NCBI GenBank assembly: GCA_043806215.1 | Contig: JAZDHD010000005.1 | Location: 1 to 28,921, forward strand | Source of the DNA: JAVHLK01 sp043806215 | Lineage (GTDB): Bacteria > Desulfobacterota > Desulfomonilia > Desulfomonilales > Desulfomonilaceae | Reading direction: 5' to 3' | Length of the DNA: 28,921 nt | In this document: in pieces, positions 7,569 to 14,931 of the stretch | How the letters are laid out: each line of letters opens with the position of its first letter | How positions within the stretch are numbered: position 1 is the stretch's first letter | Position numbers and translations under genes: made by a program | Notes under the pieces: generated by a model | Seen by the model: the letters and a program-made list of their open reading frames with translations, nothing else | Databases searched by the model: none | Told to the model about the DNA's origin: nothing

Positions 7569-9101
7569 ATGGCAAGTGAGATCCTGATGAACAGCACCGA
7601 ACGCGAGACACGCTTGGCTCTCGTCGAAGACAGTCAAGTTGTCGAGCTGCATATCGAGCGGAAAGGTGAACGTGGAATCGTCGGCAATATTTACAAGGGC
7701 CGCGTGATCAAGGTACTTCCCGGAATGCAGGCGGCCTTCGTGGATATTGGCCTTTCCAGAGCGGCCTTTCTTTACGTGGGCGACATACACCACCACGTCC
7801 ATGACCTGCAACTTATGGTCAACGACGAGGACCACGGCGAGCAAGAGGAAGAGGATGATGAAATCAGGGATCAACTCCACCCTCCCGTGCCTCCCTTCTC
7901 ACCCATCGAGGATCTGATTCAGGAAGGAGAGGACATTCTCGTCCAGATTTCCAAGGAACCTCTCGGCAGCAAGGGGGCGAGGATCACCTCACATATATCC
8001 ATACCCGGCAGACATCTCGTCTTCATGCCCACGGTGGACCATGTGGGAGTATCCAGGCGAATTGAAAATGAAACCGAACGGCGACGCCTCAAGGAGATCA
8101 TTTCTCAGATAAAGCCCCCCTCATGCGGGATAATCGTCCGAACCGTCAGCGAGCACGAAGATTCCGACAAACTCAAAGCGGATTTGACCTTTCTCCAGGG
8201 CACATGGGAGAGAATTCTGCAGAAAGAGAGCCGAGTCCCGGCAGCTTCTCTCATCTATGAAGATCTGGATCTTTGCCTGAGAGGCGTGCGCGATCTTTTC
8301 ACGGAGGACGTTACCCGCCTCATTGTAGACACCTCGGAAAACCATGAGCGGATCCTCGATTTCATGGATATGTTTATGCCTTCTCTGAAGCCTTGTGTAG
8401 AACTATACGAGGGCGACGAACCGATTTTCGACCATTACGGAATCGAAATCGAACTGAACAAGGCATTGGGAAGAAAGGTCTGGCTCAAATCAGGCGGGTA
8501 CATCAACATCGACTTCACGGAAGCGCTGGTTGCCATCGACGTGAACACCGGCCGGTACGTGGGAAAACGCAACCTTCAAGAAACCATACTGAAGACTAAT
8601 CTGGAAGCGGCCAAGGAGATTGCGTACCAGCTCAGACTCCGCAACATCGGTGGAATCATTATCGTCGATTTCATCGACATGGACCGTCCGGCGGATCGGG
8701 AAAAGGTGTCCAATGCGCTCCAGGAAGCCCTGAAGAAGGACAAACAGAAGACAAACATCCTCAAGATATCCGAATTGGGGCTCGTCCAGATGACCCGGAA
8801 GCGGACACGGGAGAGCCTGACCCGTACTCTGTGCGAGCAATGCCCCTACTGCGAAGGAAAAGGCTTCATCAAGTCCGAGACTACGATGTGCTACGAAATC
8901 CTGCGCGCAATCTCCCGACACATTTCAGACGACGAGTCCCCTTGTATTAAGGTGACCGCTCATCCCGAAGTAGTGAAACTCCTCTTCGAGGAGGAGAGCG
9001 AACAGATCGACGACATTCAGCAAAGGCACAACATTAGGATACAGCTCAGTGCCGACCCCAACCTCTACCAGGAACAATACGAGATCACCGGCGAGTTATA
9101 G
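7569..9101 (+). CDS. rng: Ribonuclease G/E family endoribonuclease
   Basis: A 510-residue single-strand-specific endoribonuclease of the RNase E/G family, acting in the cytoplasm on rRNA precursors and mRNA. It is RNase G-like in length, without the long RNase E scaffold tail. The S1 domain (about residues 37-135) carries an acidic insert after VHDLQLMVNDED. The DNase-I-like catalytic core has the two metal-binding aspartates D324 (VAIDVNTG) and D367 (IIVDFIDMD), 43 apart as in E. coli RNase E D303 and D346. The zinc-link is C425-x2-C428 (CPYCEGKG). The gene follows the radical SAM gene by 15 bases and is probably co-transcribed with it. In many bacteria rplU and rpmA follow; here they do not. 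Confidence 0.93.
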   Translation: MASEILMNSTERETRLALVEDSQVVELHIERKGERGIVGNIYKGRVIKVLPGMQAAFVDIGLSRAAFLYVGDIHHHVHDLQLMVNDEDHGEQEEEDDEIRDQLHPPVPPFSPIEDLIQEGEDILVQISKEPLGSKGARITSHISIPGRHLVFMPTVDHVGVSRRIENETERRRLKEIISQIKPPSCGIIVRTVSEHEDSDKLKADLTFLQGTWERILQKESRVPAASLIYEDLDLCLRGVRDLFTEDVTRLIVDTSENHERILDFMDMFMPSLKPCVELYEGDEPIFDHYGIEIELNKALGRKVWLKSGGYINIDFTEALVAIDVNTGRYVGKRNLQETILKTNLEAAKEIAYQLRLRNIGGIIIVDFIDMDRPADREKVSNALQEALKKDKQKTNILKISELGLVQMTRKRTRESLTRTLCEQCPYCEGKGFIKSETTMCYEILRAISRHISDDESPCIKVTAHPEVVKLLFEEESEQIDDIQQRHNIRIQLSADPNLYQEQYEITGEL

Positions 9102-9410
9102 TCAGTGACCTCCGGCAAAGCCGGAGGCATGAAATGTTGGAACCGCTCAAAGCGGTTGACGTGAGGCCAGCTTGGCTGCTTTTCCCATGCTACTTGCCTG
9201 CTCACCTGTATGGTGGGTGGCGTCGCTTCATGGACTGGGGCATCGACGCGATGAGACGCTGGACAGCCCAGGAGGTGCCAGGGGTTGCCGGAACGTAAGG
9301 AGATGATCTTCTCGGCCTCTCGGATACCCCGTGGCCTGGAGAAGAATCAATACTCCCGGAAATGTCAAACTCTTTGAGTCCACCGGCAGAGCGGGGGGTT
9401 TACCTATTTT
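9102..9410. other. Structured non-coding stretch after rng
   Basis: No gene is visible. The stretch holds several hairpins: CCTCCGGC/GCCGGAGG with an AAA loop (9109-9127), AACCGCT/AGCGGTT with a CAA loop (9141-9157), a weaker GCCA/TGGC hairpin near 9172, and a bulged stem with arms 9308-9317 and 9333-9344. None is followed by a T-run, so a plain terminator is not a good explanation. It could be a structured RNA or the remnant of a hairpin-ended mobile element. The remaining stretch to 9556 turns AT-rich and may carry the promoter of the coiled-coil gene. Confidence 0.45.
9109..9127. repeat. Perfect 8-bp stem hairpin
   Basis: CCTCCGGC-AAA-GCCGGAGG lies 7 bases after the rng stop. It could slow RNA polymerase or protect the 3' end of the mRNA, but there is no U-tract on either strand. 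Confidence 0.6.
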
Positions 9411-9556
9411 AATTATTCACCCAGATATGAGCATAGTAGAAATACCCACCTGATTTCACTACAGATAACATCCATGCATTTTTGTTGACATCTCACTGGC
9501 GGTCCAGTATCGTGCACGGGCCTATCAGATGTCCAAGACCACGCAGACAGGTAGCC

Positions 9557-9973
9557 ATGTCAGATCATCCGGAACAAGACGTTACGACTCAGCTTCTCAT
9601 TCAGATACGCGACGAAATGCGATCCATGGGGGCGCGCCTGGAAAAGCGCCTCGATTCCCTGGAAGCTCGCATGGAATCCCTCGAAACTCGCATGGAGTCC
9701 CTCGAAACTCGCTTGGAGACCATCGAAACTCGCTTGGAGACCATCGACGCTCGTTTGGACTCCCTGGAAGCCCGCATAGATTCCCTCGAGTCGAGGAATG
9801 AGGCGGACCACAAACGGCTATTCAAACGCTTCGACCAGATTGACGCTGATTTGAAACGATTCGTCGGCATTGTAAATGACGCCATCCTCCATTATGCCGA
9901 TGAGATGGACTCCGTGAGGGAGCGTCTCGACATTCTGGAAAAGACGGTCGGTATCTCTCCGCGATCCGAATAA
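9557..9973 (+). CDS. Heptad-repeat coiled-coil protein
   Basis: A 138-residue protein built around a long, regular coiled coil. From about residue 33 to 80 it consists of near-identical seven-residue units of the form LE(A/T)R(M/L)(E/D)(S/T), which place Leu/Ile and Met/Leu at the core positions and Glu/Arg on the flanks. They are encoded by imperfect 21-base tandem repeats. The C-terminal half continues as a helical segment with a second set of hydrophobic repeats (FDQIDADLKRFVGIVNDAIL, then MDSVRERLDILEKTVGI). There is no signal peptide or membrane segment. It is probably an oligomerising scaffold of unknown partner. The ATG at 9557 opens the conserved-looking part; the longer frame from 9482 is unlikely. 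It sits 30 bases before the YkgJ-type gene. Confidence 0.75.
   Translation: MSDHPEQDVTTQLLIQIRDEMRSMGARLEKRLDSLEARMESLETRMESLETRLETIETRLETIDARLDSLEARIDSLESRNEADHKRLFKRFDQIDADLKRFVGIVNDAILHYADEMDSVRERLDILEKTVGISPRSE
9654..9795 (+). repeat. Imperfect 21-base tandem repeats encoding heptads
   Basis: About seven consecutive 21-base units with the core GAAACTCGC.TGGA and variants, in frame with the coiled-coil protein. Neighbouring units are nearly identical at the DNA level (for example two ATGGAGTCCCTCGAAACTCG-like units and two GAGACCATCGAAACTCGCTT-like units). That indicates recent slippage or unequal crossing-over. Confidence 0.8.
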
Positions 9974-10003
9974 TCACCCTTCGCATTAATTGGAAGCGCG
10001 TTC

Positions 10004-10669
10004 ATGAAATTAGCGGATCACCTCCGCCGGTACGTGGAACTTGCAGCCCAAGCCGACGATCTGTTCCGCACAGTCGAGCGGCTGCACGGAGAATTCATGC
10101 CGTGTAGGGTCGGATGTAACGACTGCTGCTCGGTCTATTTTGAATTGAGTCTCATCGAGGCATTCACCTTGAGTTCAGTGTTCCGCCAAGGCCTGCCGCC
10201 GGACATGCAGGCCCGTGTGCTCTCGCGAGCGGAAATGGTTGAACCTCTGTTTGTCGATGCCAAGACGATGCTTCAGTCCATGGGACCCGGAGATTTCCCG
10301 GATCGGGTGGACCGTATCGACGCGGCGTCGAGATTGAAGATTCCGTGCCCGCTGAACGAGGATGCGTCCTGCGTGTTGTACGAGCACCGGCCCATTACGT
10401 GCAGGCTCTATGGAACCCCGCAGGACATAGGCGACCGCGTTGTCTCGTGCCCCAAAACCGGCTTCGAGAAGGGACGCAAGTACCATACGGTGAATGTTCC
10501 AGAGATCCAAAGCAAGCTCTTCACGTTTTCCGCGGATTTTCTCTCCGACCTGCTCGGGTTAACCGGGCCGGTTCCGCACGGCCCGTTGTTTCTCGTCCCG
10601 GTTGCGCTGCGGACCCGGTTCGACAAGGAGTTTTTTCTCACCCTTGGGCAAGCGCTCGAAACATCGTAA
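10004..10669 (+). CDS. YkgJ-family cysteine-cluster protein
   Basis: A 221-residue protein with the putative zinc- or iron-chelating cysteine cluster of the YkgJ family: C34-x3-C38-x2-C41-C42 (CRVGCNDCC) near the N-terminus and CPLNEDASCVLYEHRPITCR in the middle, followed by LYG. The family's reaction is not established; the cysteines suggest metal binding. The protein is cytoplasmic, with no signal peptide. Its end overlaps the longest frame of the PrmA-like gene, so the two are likely translated from one mRNA, together perhaps with the coiled-coil gene 30 bases upstream. Confidence 0.85.
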   Translation: MKLADHLRRYVELAAQADDLFRTVERLHGEFMPCRVGCNDCCSVYFELSLIEAFTLSSVFRQGLPPDMQARVLSRAEMVEPLFVDAKTMLQSMGPGDFPDRVDRIDAASRLKIPCPLNEDASCVLYEHRPITCRLYGTPQDIGDRVVSCPKTGFEKGRKYHTVNVPEIQSKLFTFSADFLSDLLGLTGPVPHGPLFLVPVALRTRFDKEFFLTLGQALETS

Positions 10670-11522
10670 GCACGATACCGACCGATGGTGGATGGGCAAG
10701 GTCCGGTCCTTGGACGTCGGGGAGCGTCTCAGGCTCGTTCCTTTTTGGGAGCGGGGCCTTCACGTATCCGAGCGCACACCCGTGATTATCGATCCCGGGC
10801 CCTCTTTCGGCGCGGGCGATCACCCGACCACGATCATGGCACTGGAATTGCTCGAAGAGGTTCTGAACGAAAAGAACGTCCACGCTCCGACGTTGCTCGA
10901 TGTGGGGACCGGCACAGGAGTGCTGGCAATCGCAGGGAAGCTCCTTGGAACCGGGTTTACGGTGGGTTTGGACCTCGACGCGGCTTCGGTCTTCACCGCG
11001 AGGCGCAATCTGGAACTCAATGGCTTGGTACTGAGTGGCCGAAGTCCGGTCACGTCTTCTGCTCTCATTTCCACGACGCAAACTTGGAAAGAGAAATCTC
11101 CGGGCACGGAGGCCCGGGCTACGGAAGACACTGACCAGGCCCACCCTACATCGTGGGACGGGCGTCCCTGCCCGTCATCTTCCGGGGCGGGCACGCTCGG
11201 CCCGCCGTCTCCCCGGCGAAGGCCCGAGTCCGGGCATTGTCCCGGCGAAGGTTCGAGAGGCGAAGTGAATCTCGTGGTCGGCGGCGCCGATTGCATAAGG
11301 GGCTCGTTTCACATCGTGACGGTTAACCTCGTCGCGCCGGTGCTGTTGAGAGTCAAGGAAGACCTGACGGCGAGGGCGCGGGAAACCCTCATACTCTCAG
11401 GGATCGCGGACGTGATGGTTGATGCGGTGGTCGCCGCGTTCGGGGCAGGTGAATTGAGCGTATCGAAGATCAAGAGCAGGGACGGATGGAACGCGGCACT
11501 CCTGCAAAGAAGCTCGGGCTGA
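10602..11522 (+). CDS. prmA: PrmA-like SAM-dependent methyltransferase with repeat-derived insert
   Basis: It resembles the catalytic domain of ribosomal protein L11 methyltransferase: IIDPGPSFGAGDHPTT (residues 62-77), the SAM-binding LLDVGTGTGVLAI (98-110), DLDAASVFTARRNLELNG, and VNLVAPVLL (241-249) in place of the usual N-I-L-A motif. Two things are odd. The N-terminal substrate-recognition domain of full-length PrmA is missing; only its last strand and the WW...VGERLRLVPFWE segment remain. About 65 residues (roughly 155-221), rich in Pro, Gly, Ser and Arg, separate two parts of the fold that are normally much closer, and their DNA resembles the dispersed repeats here. The start is uncertain: ATG 10602 overlaps the upstream gene by 68 bases, TTG 10644 is possible, and ATG 10692 cuts the conserved region. 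L11 as substrate is not certain. Confidence 0.7.
   Translation: MRCGPGSTRSFFSPLGKRSKHRKHDTDRWWMGKVRSLDVGERLRLVPFWERGLHVSERTPVIIDPGPSFGAGDHPTTIMALELLEEVLNEKNVHAPTLLDVGTGTGVLAIAGKLLGTGFTVGLDLDAASVFTARRNLELNGLVLSGRSPVTSSALISTTQTWKEKSPGTEARATEDTDQAHPTSWDGRPCPSSSGAGTLGPPSPRRRPESGHCPGEGSRGEVNLVVGGADCIRGSFHIVTVNLVAPVLLRVKEDLTARARETLILSGIADVMVDAVVAAFGAGELSVSKIKSRDGWNAALLQRSSG
11090..11262. repeat. Repeat-like insert inside the prmA-like gene
   Basis: A GC-rich stretch made of successive hairpins: CCGGGC/GCCCGG round ACGGA, GACGGGC/GCCCGTC round GTCCCT, and GGCGGGC/GCCCGCC round ACGCTCG. A tandem CCCGGCGAAGG pair follows. Two of these modules (GGCACGGAGGCC..GGCTAC and GGGCGTCCCTGCCCG) are close to core modules of the intergenic repeats at 17501-17668 and 28338-28530. 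The insert keeps the reading frame. It lacks the family's outer terminal repeats, so it is a diverged or partial copy. Confidence 0.6.
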
Positions 11523-11551
11523 GCGGTCGCTTTCATGCGGTGTCTCACGAG

Positions 11552-11579
11552 AAAAAGGGAGGCCCATAAGGCGCCTCCC
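11552..11579 (-). terminator. Intrinsic terminator of the dsrABD operon
   Basis: Read on the minus strand, GGGAGGC and GCCTCCC form a 7-bp stem with a 9-base loop, followed directly by TTTTT. It lies about 28 bases past the dsrD stop. On the plus strand the same hairpin follows the prmA-like gene but lacks a good T-run, so it mainly serves dsr. Confidence 0.8.
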
Positions 11580-11607
11580 TCTTCGCAGATGGAAAAACTC
11601 AAACCAA

Positions 11608-11874
11608 CTATTCATTTCCTTCCGGAACAGGCTCGCTGGCGTCGTCTTCCTGATGCTGCTTGCCCATACCCTTCAGGCCTATGAGGGTCGTGCTTCCGCT
11701 GGACCAGTACTCAAGCTTGCCCTCTTGGACCATCTTGTTCACCAAGTTCTTCACCTGCCGGCTCTTCATGTCCGGTATCATGGCGTAGAAGTCTTTGAGG
11801 TAAAACTTGGACTTGGTCTTGGACTTCTTTTCAAGTGTGTCGAGTATGACCTGTTTTGCTTCGTCGTCGGTCAT
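11608..11874 (-). CDS. dsrD: DsrD, activator of dissimilatory sulfite reductase
   Basis: An 88-residue winged-helix protein of the DsrD family, found with dsrAB in organisms that reduce sulfite. It is now understood to bind DsrAB and stimulate sulfite reduction rather than to act as a DNA regulator. The conserved core KSKFYLKDFYAMIPDMKSRQ, VKNLVNKMVQEGKLEYWSSGSTT and LIGLKG is all present, and only the acidic tail is variable. The start at 11874 has GGAGT just upstream. The gene is 21 bases after dsrB, third in the operon dsrA-dsrB-dsrD. Its presence marks the pathway as reductive (sulfate or sulfite respiration) rather than sulfur-oxidising. Confidence 0.95.
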   Translation of the reverse strand: MTDDEAKQVILDTLEKKSKTKSKFYLKDFYAMIPDMKSRQVKNLVNKMVQEGKLEYWSSGSTTLIGLKGMGKQHQEDDASEPVPEGNE

Positions 11875-11895
11875 GATAACTCCTTATTCGACCAC

Positions 11896-13014
11896 CTAGA
11901 ACTTGAACTGAGTTGACTGCCGCCACGTAGTATAAGCGAAACGATAGTCGTCGATCAAGTGGTGAGTGAACGGAAGGTTGGTTTTTTCAAAGAACCTCTC
12001 CCAACCAATCCTCTGCGCCCAGTCGCCCAGCCGCTCGTACTTCCGCGCATCTTTGGCATACACCTCCACGATGTTCTTGACGCAGTTGACCGTGTCATCC
12101 CATCGCGGGGGCTGATTGGGAATGAAGGGAACAACAACCTTGGAGAATTTCGGTTTGCTGATCCTGTTGGAGAGCTTGCCTCCCACGAGAATCGCCACTC
12201 CGCTGCCGTCCTCGTCCGCGAGAGGCATGGCCGCGCACATGGTGTAGCAGTTTCCGCAGAACATGCAACGCTCAGCGTTGACTTCCAGGGTCTTGAGACC
12301 ACTCTCTGTTTTTGCAGGCTTGATCGCTGCTGTGGGGCAGGCTGCGATGGCCAGCGGAAGTTCGCACAGTTTGTCGATCCACTCATTGTCGACCATGGGC
12401 GGTTTGCGGTGAATACCGAGTATGGCGATGTCTGAGCAGTGGACAGCGCCGCACATATTAAGACAGCAGGCCAGGGAGACTCTCACCGGCGCGGGCATGC
12501 GCATACTGCCGAACTCATCGTAAATGCCGTCCATAACCGCCTTGACGACGCCGGAAGCATCGATGGCCGGCGTGTGGCAATGTGCCCAACCCTGAGTGTG
12601 GACGATATTGGTGATGCCGGCGCCTGTCCCGCCGATTGGGAATTTGTTGGAACCTTTGTCGAACTTTCTGCTCTTCAGGTCATCCATCAAAGGCTTGACC
12701 TTGCTCTTGTCGTCCACCATGAACTCGACGTTGTTCCTGGTGGTGAAGCGCAGGTACCCATCACAGTGTTTGTCCGCGACTTCACAGATTTCCCGGATAT
12801 GCTCGATGCTCATAAGCCGGCATCCGCCAACCCGTACTGTGTAGACCTCGTCTCCGGACTCGGATACGTGAACGAGAACGCCCGGCTCGAGGATCTCGTG
12901 ATAGAGCCACTTACCCTTATTGTTCTTGATGACGGGGGGTAGAAACTCTTCATAATATCTCGGACCGATATCGGTAATTCTATCTTTCAACGGCTCGCTG
13001 GGATCGTATGGCAT
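11896..13014 (-). CDS. dsrB: Dissimilatory sulfite reductase beta subunit
   Basis: A 372-residue DsrB, full length for the family. With DsrA it forms the cytoplasmic alpha2-beta2 enzyme that reduces sulfite, with DsrC as sulfur acceptor. Visible features are GWAHCHTPAIDASG (C146), the siroheme/4Fe-4S cysteines C183, C184, C188 and C193 in ACCLNMCGAVHCSDI, and an inserted ferredoxin domain with C226 (CPTAAI) and C250, C253, C256, C260 (CMFCGNCYTMC). All cluster ligands are in place, so the subunit looks functional. A strong AGGAGG precedes the ATG. It lies 15 bases after dsrA. Confidence 0.97.
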   Translation of the reverse strand: MPYDPSEPLKDRITDIGPRYYEEFLPPVIKNNKGKWLYHEILEPGVLVHVSESGDEVYTVRVGGCRLMSIEHIREICEVADKHCDGYLRFTTRNNVEFMVDDKSKVKPLMDDLKSRKFDKGSNKFPIGGTGAGITNIVHTQGWAHCHTPAIDASGVVKAVMDGIYDEFGSMRMPAPVRVSLACCLNMCGAVHCSDIAILGIHRKPPMVDNEWIDKLCELPLAIAACPTAAIKPAKTESGLKTLEVNAERCMFCGNCYTMCAAMPLADEDGSGVAILVGGKLSNRISKPKFSKVVVPFIPNQPPRWDDTVNCVKNIVEVYAKDARKYERLGDWAQRIGWERFFEKTNLPFTHHLIDDYRFAYTTWRQSTQFKF

Positions 13015-13029
13015 GTTTCTAACCTCCTA

Positions 13030-14319
13030 CTACCTCTGGTGTTTCTCGCGGAAAGCATTGATGTCACGTGTCCAGCCGCCCTCAACTTCGTCTTCTCTCC
13101 AGAAGATGTACGGGTTTGACCTGGGCTCGTCTACCATCCTGGGATCCGGTTCGAGCTCGGTAACCTCGAGGAACTTCTGCCAGCTCGCCCGCTGGATCAG
13201 TTCGCCGAGCCGTTCGCGGTTCTTACCCTCTTCCGACCACCAATCCCAGACTTTCTCCACCAGTTCTTTCATCTCGTCGAACGGCGCTTCCACCTTCATG
13301 AAAGGAACCGTTAACGTCGACATCTGGGCACCTTCCAGAATCGGGGCTTTCGCTCCGAAGAGGACGGCAGCGCCTTTGTCCTCACCGACTCTCAGGGCTC
13401 TCGGCATGGTATTCAGGCAGTGCATGCACTTGGTGCATTCTTTGTCATTGATCTCCAGTTTGCTTCCGTCCCAGCTCATGCACTCCGTCGGGCACAGATT
13501 GATGACTTCTTTCACGATATCGAAAGCGCCCCAGTCTCTGCTCCCGTGTGCGCCTGCATTGGGAAGGAGTTCTCCGCCCACATATGCCTTAACGGCTGCC
13601 TGGTCGATACGGATCTCGTCCCGCCAGATTCCGATAACCGACATGTCCGATCTCGCGATGGAAGCTACGCATCCGTTCGGGCATCCATCGAACTTGAACT
13701 TGAACTTGTACGGGAAGGCAGGCCTGTGCAGCTCGTCCTGGTATTCGTTGGTGAACTGGTGACAGATCTCCTGAGTGTCATAGCACGCAAACTCGCAGCG
13801 GGACATGCCGAGGCAGCATGCGGGAGTCCTCAGGTTGGAGCCGGACCCGCCGAGATCCTGGTTCAGTTCGTGAGTCAAGTCGTAGAAGAGTGGTTCCAGG
13901 TGATCCGTTGTTGTGCCGAGGAAGATAATATCGCCCGTGGAGCCGTGCATGTTGGTGAGACCGCTTCCGTGCCGTTCCCACATGTCGCAGAGCTCTCCCA
14001 GGAATTTGGTTGTATAATACTTGCTCGACGGTTGATTCACGCGGACGGTGTGGAAATGTGCAACACCGGGGAACTGCTGCGGCTGGTCACAGTATCTACC
14101 AATAATGCCGCCGCCGTATCCGAATACCCCGACGATTCCGCCGTGCTTCCAATGGGTGACTTTGTCCTGAAAAGAAAGTTCGAGAATTCCCAGCAGATCA
14201 TCAGGGGCATCTTTCAAGATCTGTTTGCCCTTTTCCGCCTGCTGCTTGATATCGGAAACAAAGCTCGGCCACGGGCCCTTTTCCAGTTCATCAAGCATAG
14301 GGGTGTTGTGCTTTGCCAT
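13030..14319 (-). CDS. dsrA: Dissimilatory sulfite reductase alpha subunit
   Basis: A 429-residue DsrA, normal length. The siroheme-[4Fe-4S] site is shown by C169-x5-C175 (CLGMSRC) and C213-x3-C217 (CPNGC). The ferredoxin domain has C276 and C280 (CPTECM) plus C295, C298 and C301 (CTKCMHC). The glycine-rich IVGVFGYGGGIIGRY and the FHTVRVNQP segment are also typical. The enzyme catalyses the key step of sulfate respiration. It is first gene of the operon, with AGGAGGAAG before its ATG and a 600-base non-coding region upstream facing the divergent amidase group. Confidence 0.97.
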   Translation of the reverse strand: MAKHNTPMLDELEKGPWPSFVSDIKQQAEKGKQILKDAPDDLLGILELSFQDKVTHWKHGGIVGVFGYGGGIIGRYCDQPQQFPGVAHFHTVRVNQPSSKYYTTKFLGELCDMWERHGSGLTNMHGSTGDIIFLGTTTDHLEPLFYDLTHELNQDLGGSGSNLRTPACCLGMSRCEFACYDTQEICHQFTNEYQDELHRPAFPYKFKFKFDGCPNGCVASIARSDMSVIGIWRDEIRIDQAAVKAYVGGELLPNAGAHGSRDWGAFDIVKEVINLCPTECMSWDGSKLEINDKECTKCMHCLNTMPRALRVGEDKGAAVLFGAKAPILEGAQMSTLTVPFMKVEAPFDEMKELVEKVWDWWSEEGKNRERLGELIQRASWQKFLEVTELEPDPRMVDEPRSNPYIFWREDEVEGGWTRDINAFREKHQR

Positions 14320-14931
14320 TAAGACTTCCTCCTCTCTCTACTTAAGGGTTCTACATTCAGAATGTGCTCTTCATTGAGAATTTGTTAGCTTTCCACTTCG
14401 CGCTCGGCCGATGGAAATACGAAGATACCACGGAAAAGCTCCTACCTCACCAACTTTCCCGGGCGGCCAAGGCTAAGATTTCATGGCGGATTCAGTGAAC
14501 GTGACAGGTTCAAGCCACCCAAATTAAGATTCCAACGACTTTAATTCAAGTCGACGGAGCAAGTCAAGAAAAAATCTCCGGAAATCTAAATAAATATCGC
14601 CGCTCTGCCCCGGCCGGCACCTCACCGGAAACGCGGCGGAGGCATTCGCCGAGGATAAAAAGATTTGCGAGTGATCTCTTTAGGGGCCGGCACAAAATAA
14701 TGGCCGGTGCTTCTTGGAGTACATGCGGTGACGTACTAACCTGTGCTATATTCTCACCCGCACGGCAATCCGGCCATTCGAAAGGTTTACCATTTGATGA
14801 AGCTGCACACGGCACCGCGATTCCGGTTTCTGCATTCGTCCCTACAGGGTCGCGTCCCATTCGGAGATAACGAACTTCTACGTCCCATTCCACAGTCACG
14901 ACCCGGCCAAGGCGAACGGACTTCATCGCCC
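14320..14931. promoter_or_regulatory. Divergent control region between dsrA and the amidase group
   Basis: About 610 bases without a convincing gene. The dsrA side has a strong ribosome binding site next to the start and a lower-GC core around 14500-14600. The other side leads to the gene at 14932. On the minus strand a candidate promoter is TTGACT (14562-14567) with TTAAAG (14539-14544) 17 bases downstream; the second half is a poor match. ORFs on either strand here look like chance frames or overlong N-terminal extensions. Confidence 0.5.
14537..14552. promoter_or_regulatory. Small dyad over the candidate dsrA promoter
   Basis: GACTT and AAGTC are inverted around TAATTC, overlapping the candidate -10 element for dsrA. 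The dyad is short and its function as an operator is a guess. Confidence 0.25.

Noticed and set aside
6972..7880. 302-residue minus-strand ORF
   Set aside because: Mirror frame of the radical SAM and RNase G coding regions.
9654..9795. CRISPR-like regular repeats
   Set aside because: Contiguous 21-base units without spacers, in frame within a coiled-coil protein.
12439..14322. Long plus-strand ORFs opposite dsrB and dsrA
   Set aside because: Antisense shadows of genes with complete cofactor motifs.
14747..14752. TATATT as a -10 box for the 14932 gene
   Set aside because: No acceptable -35 element at 16-18 bases; the nearest, TTGGAG at 14714, is 27 bases away.
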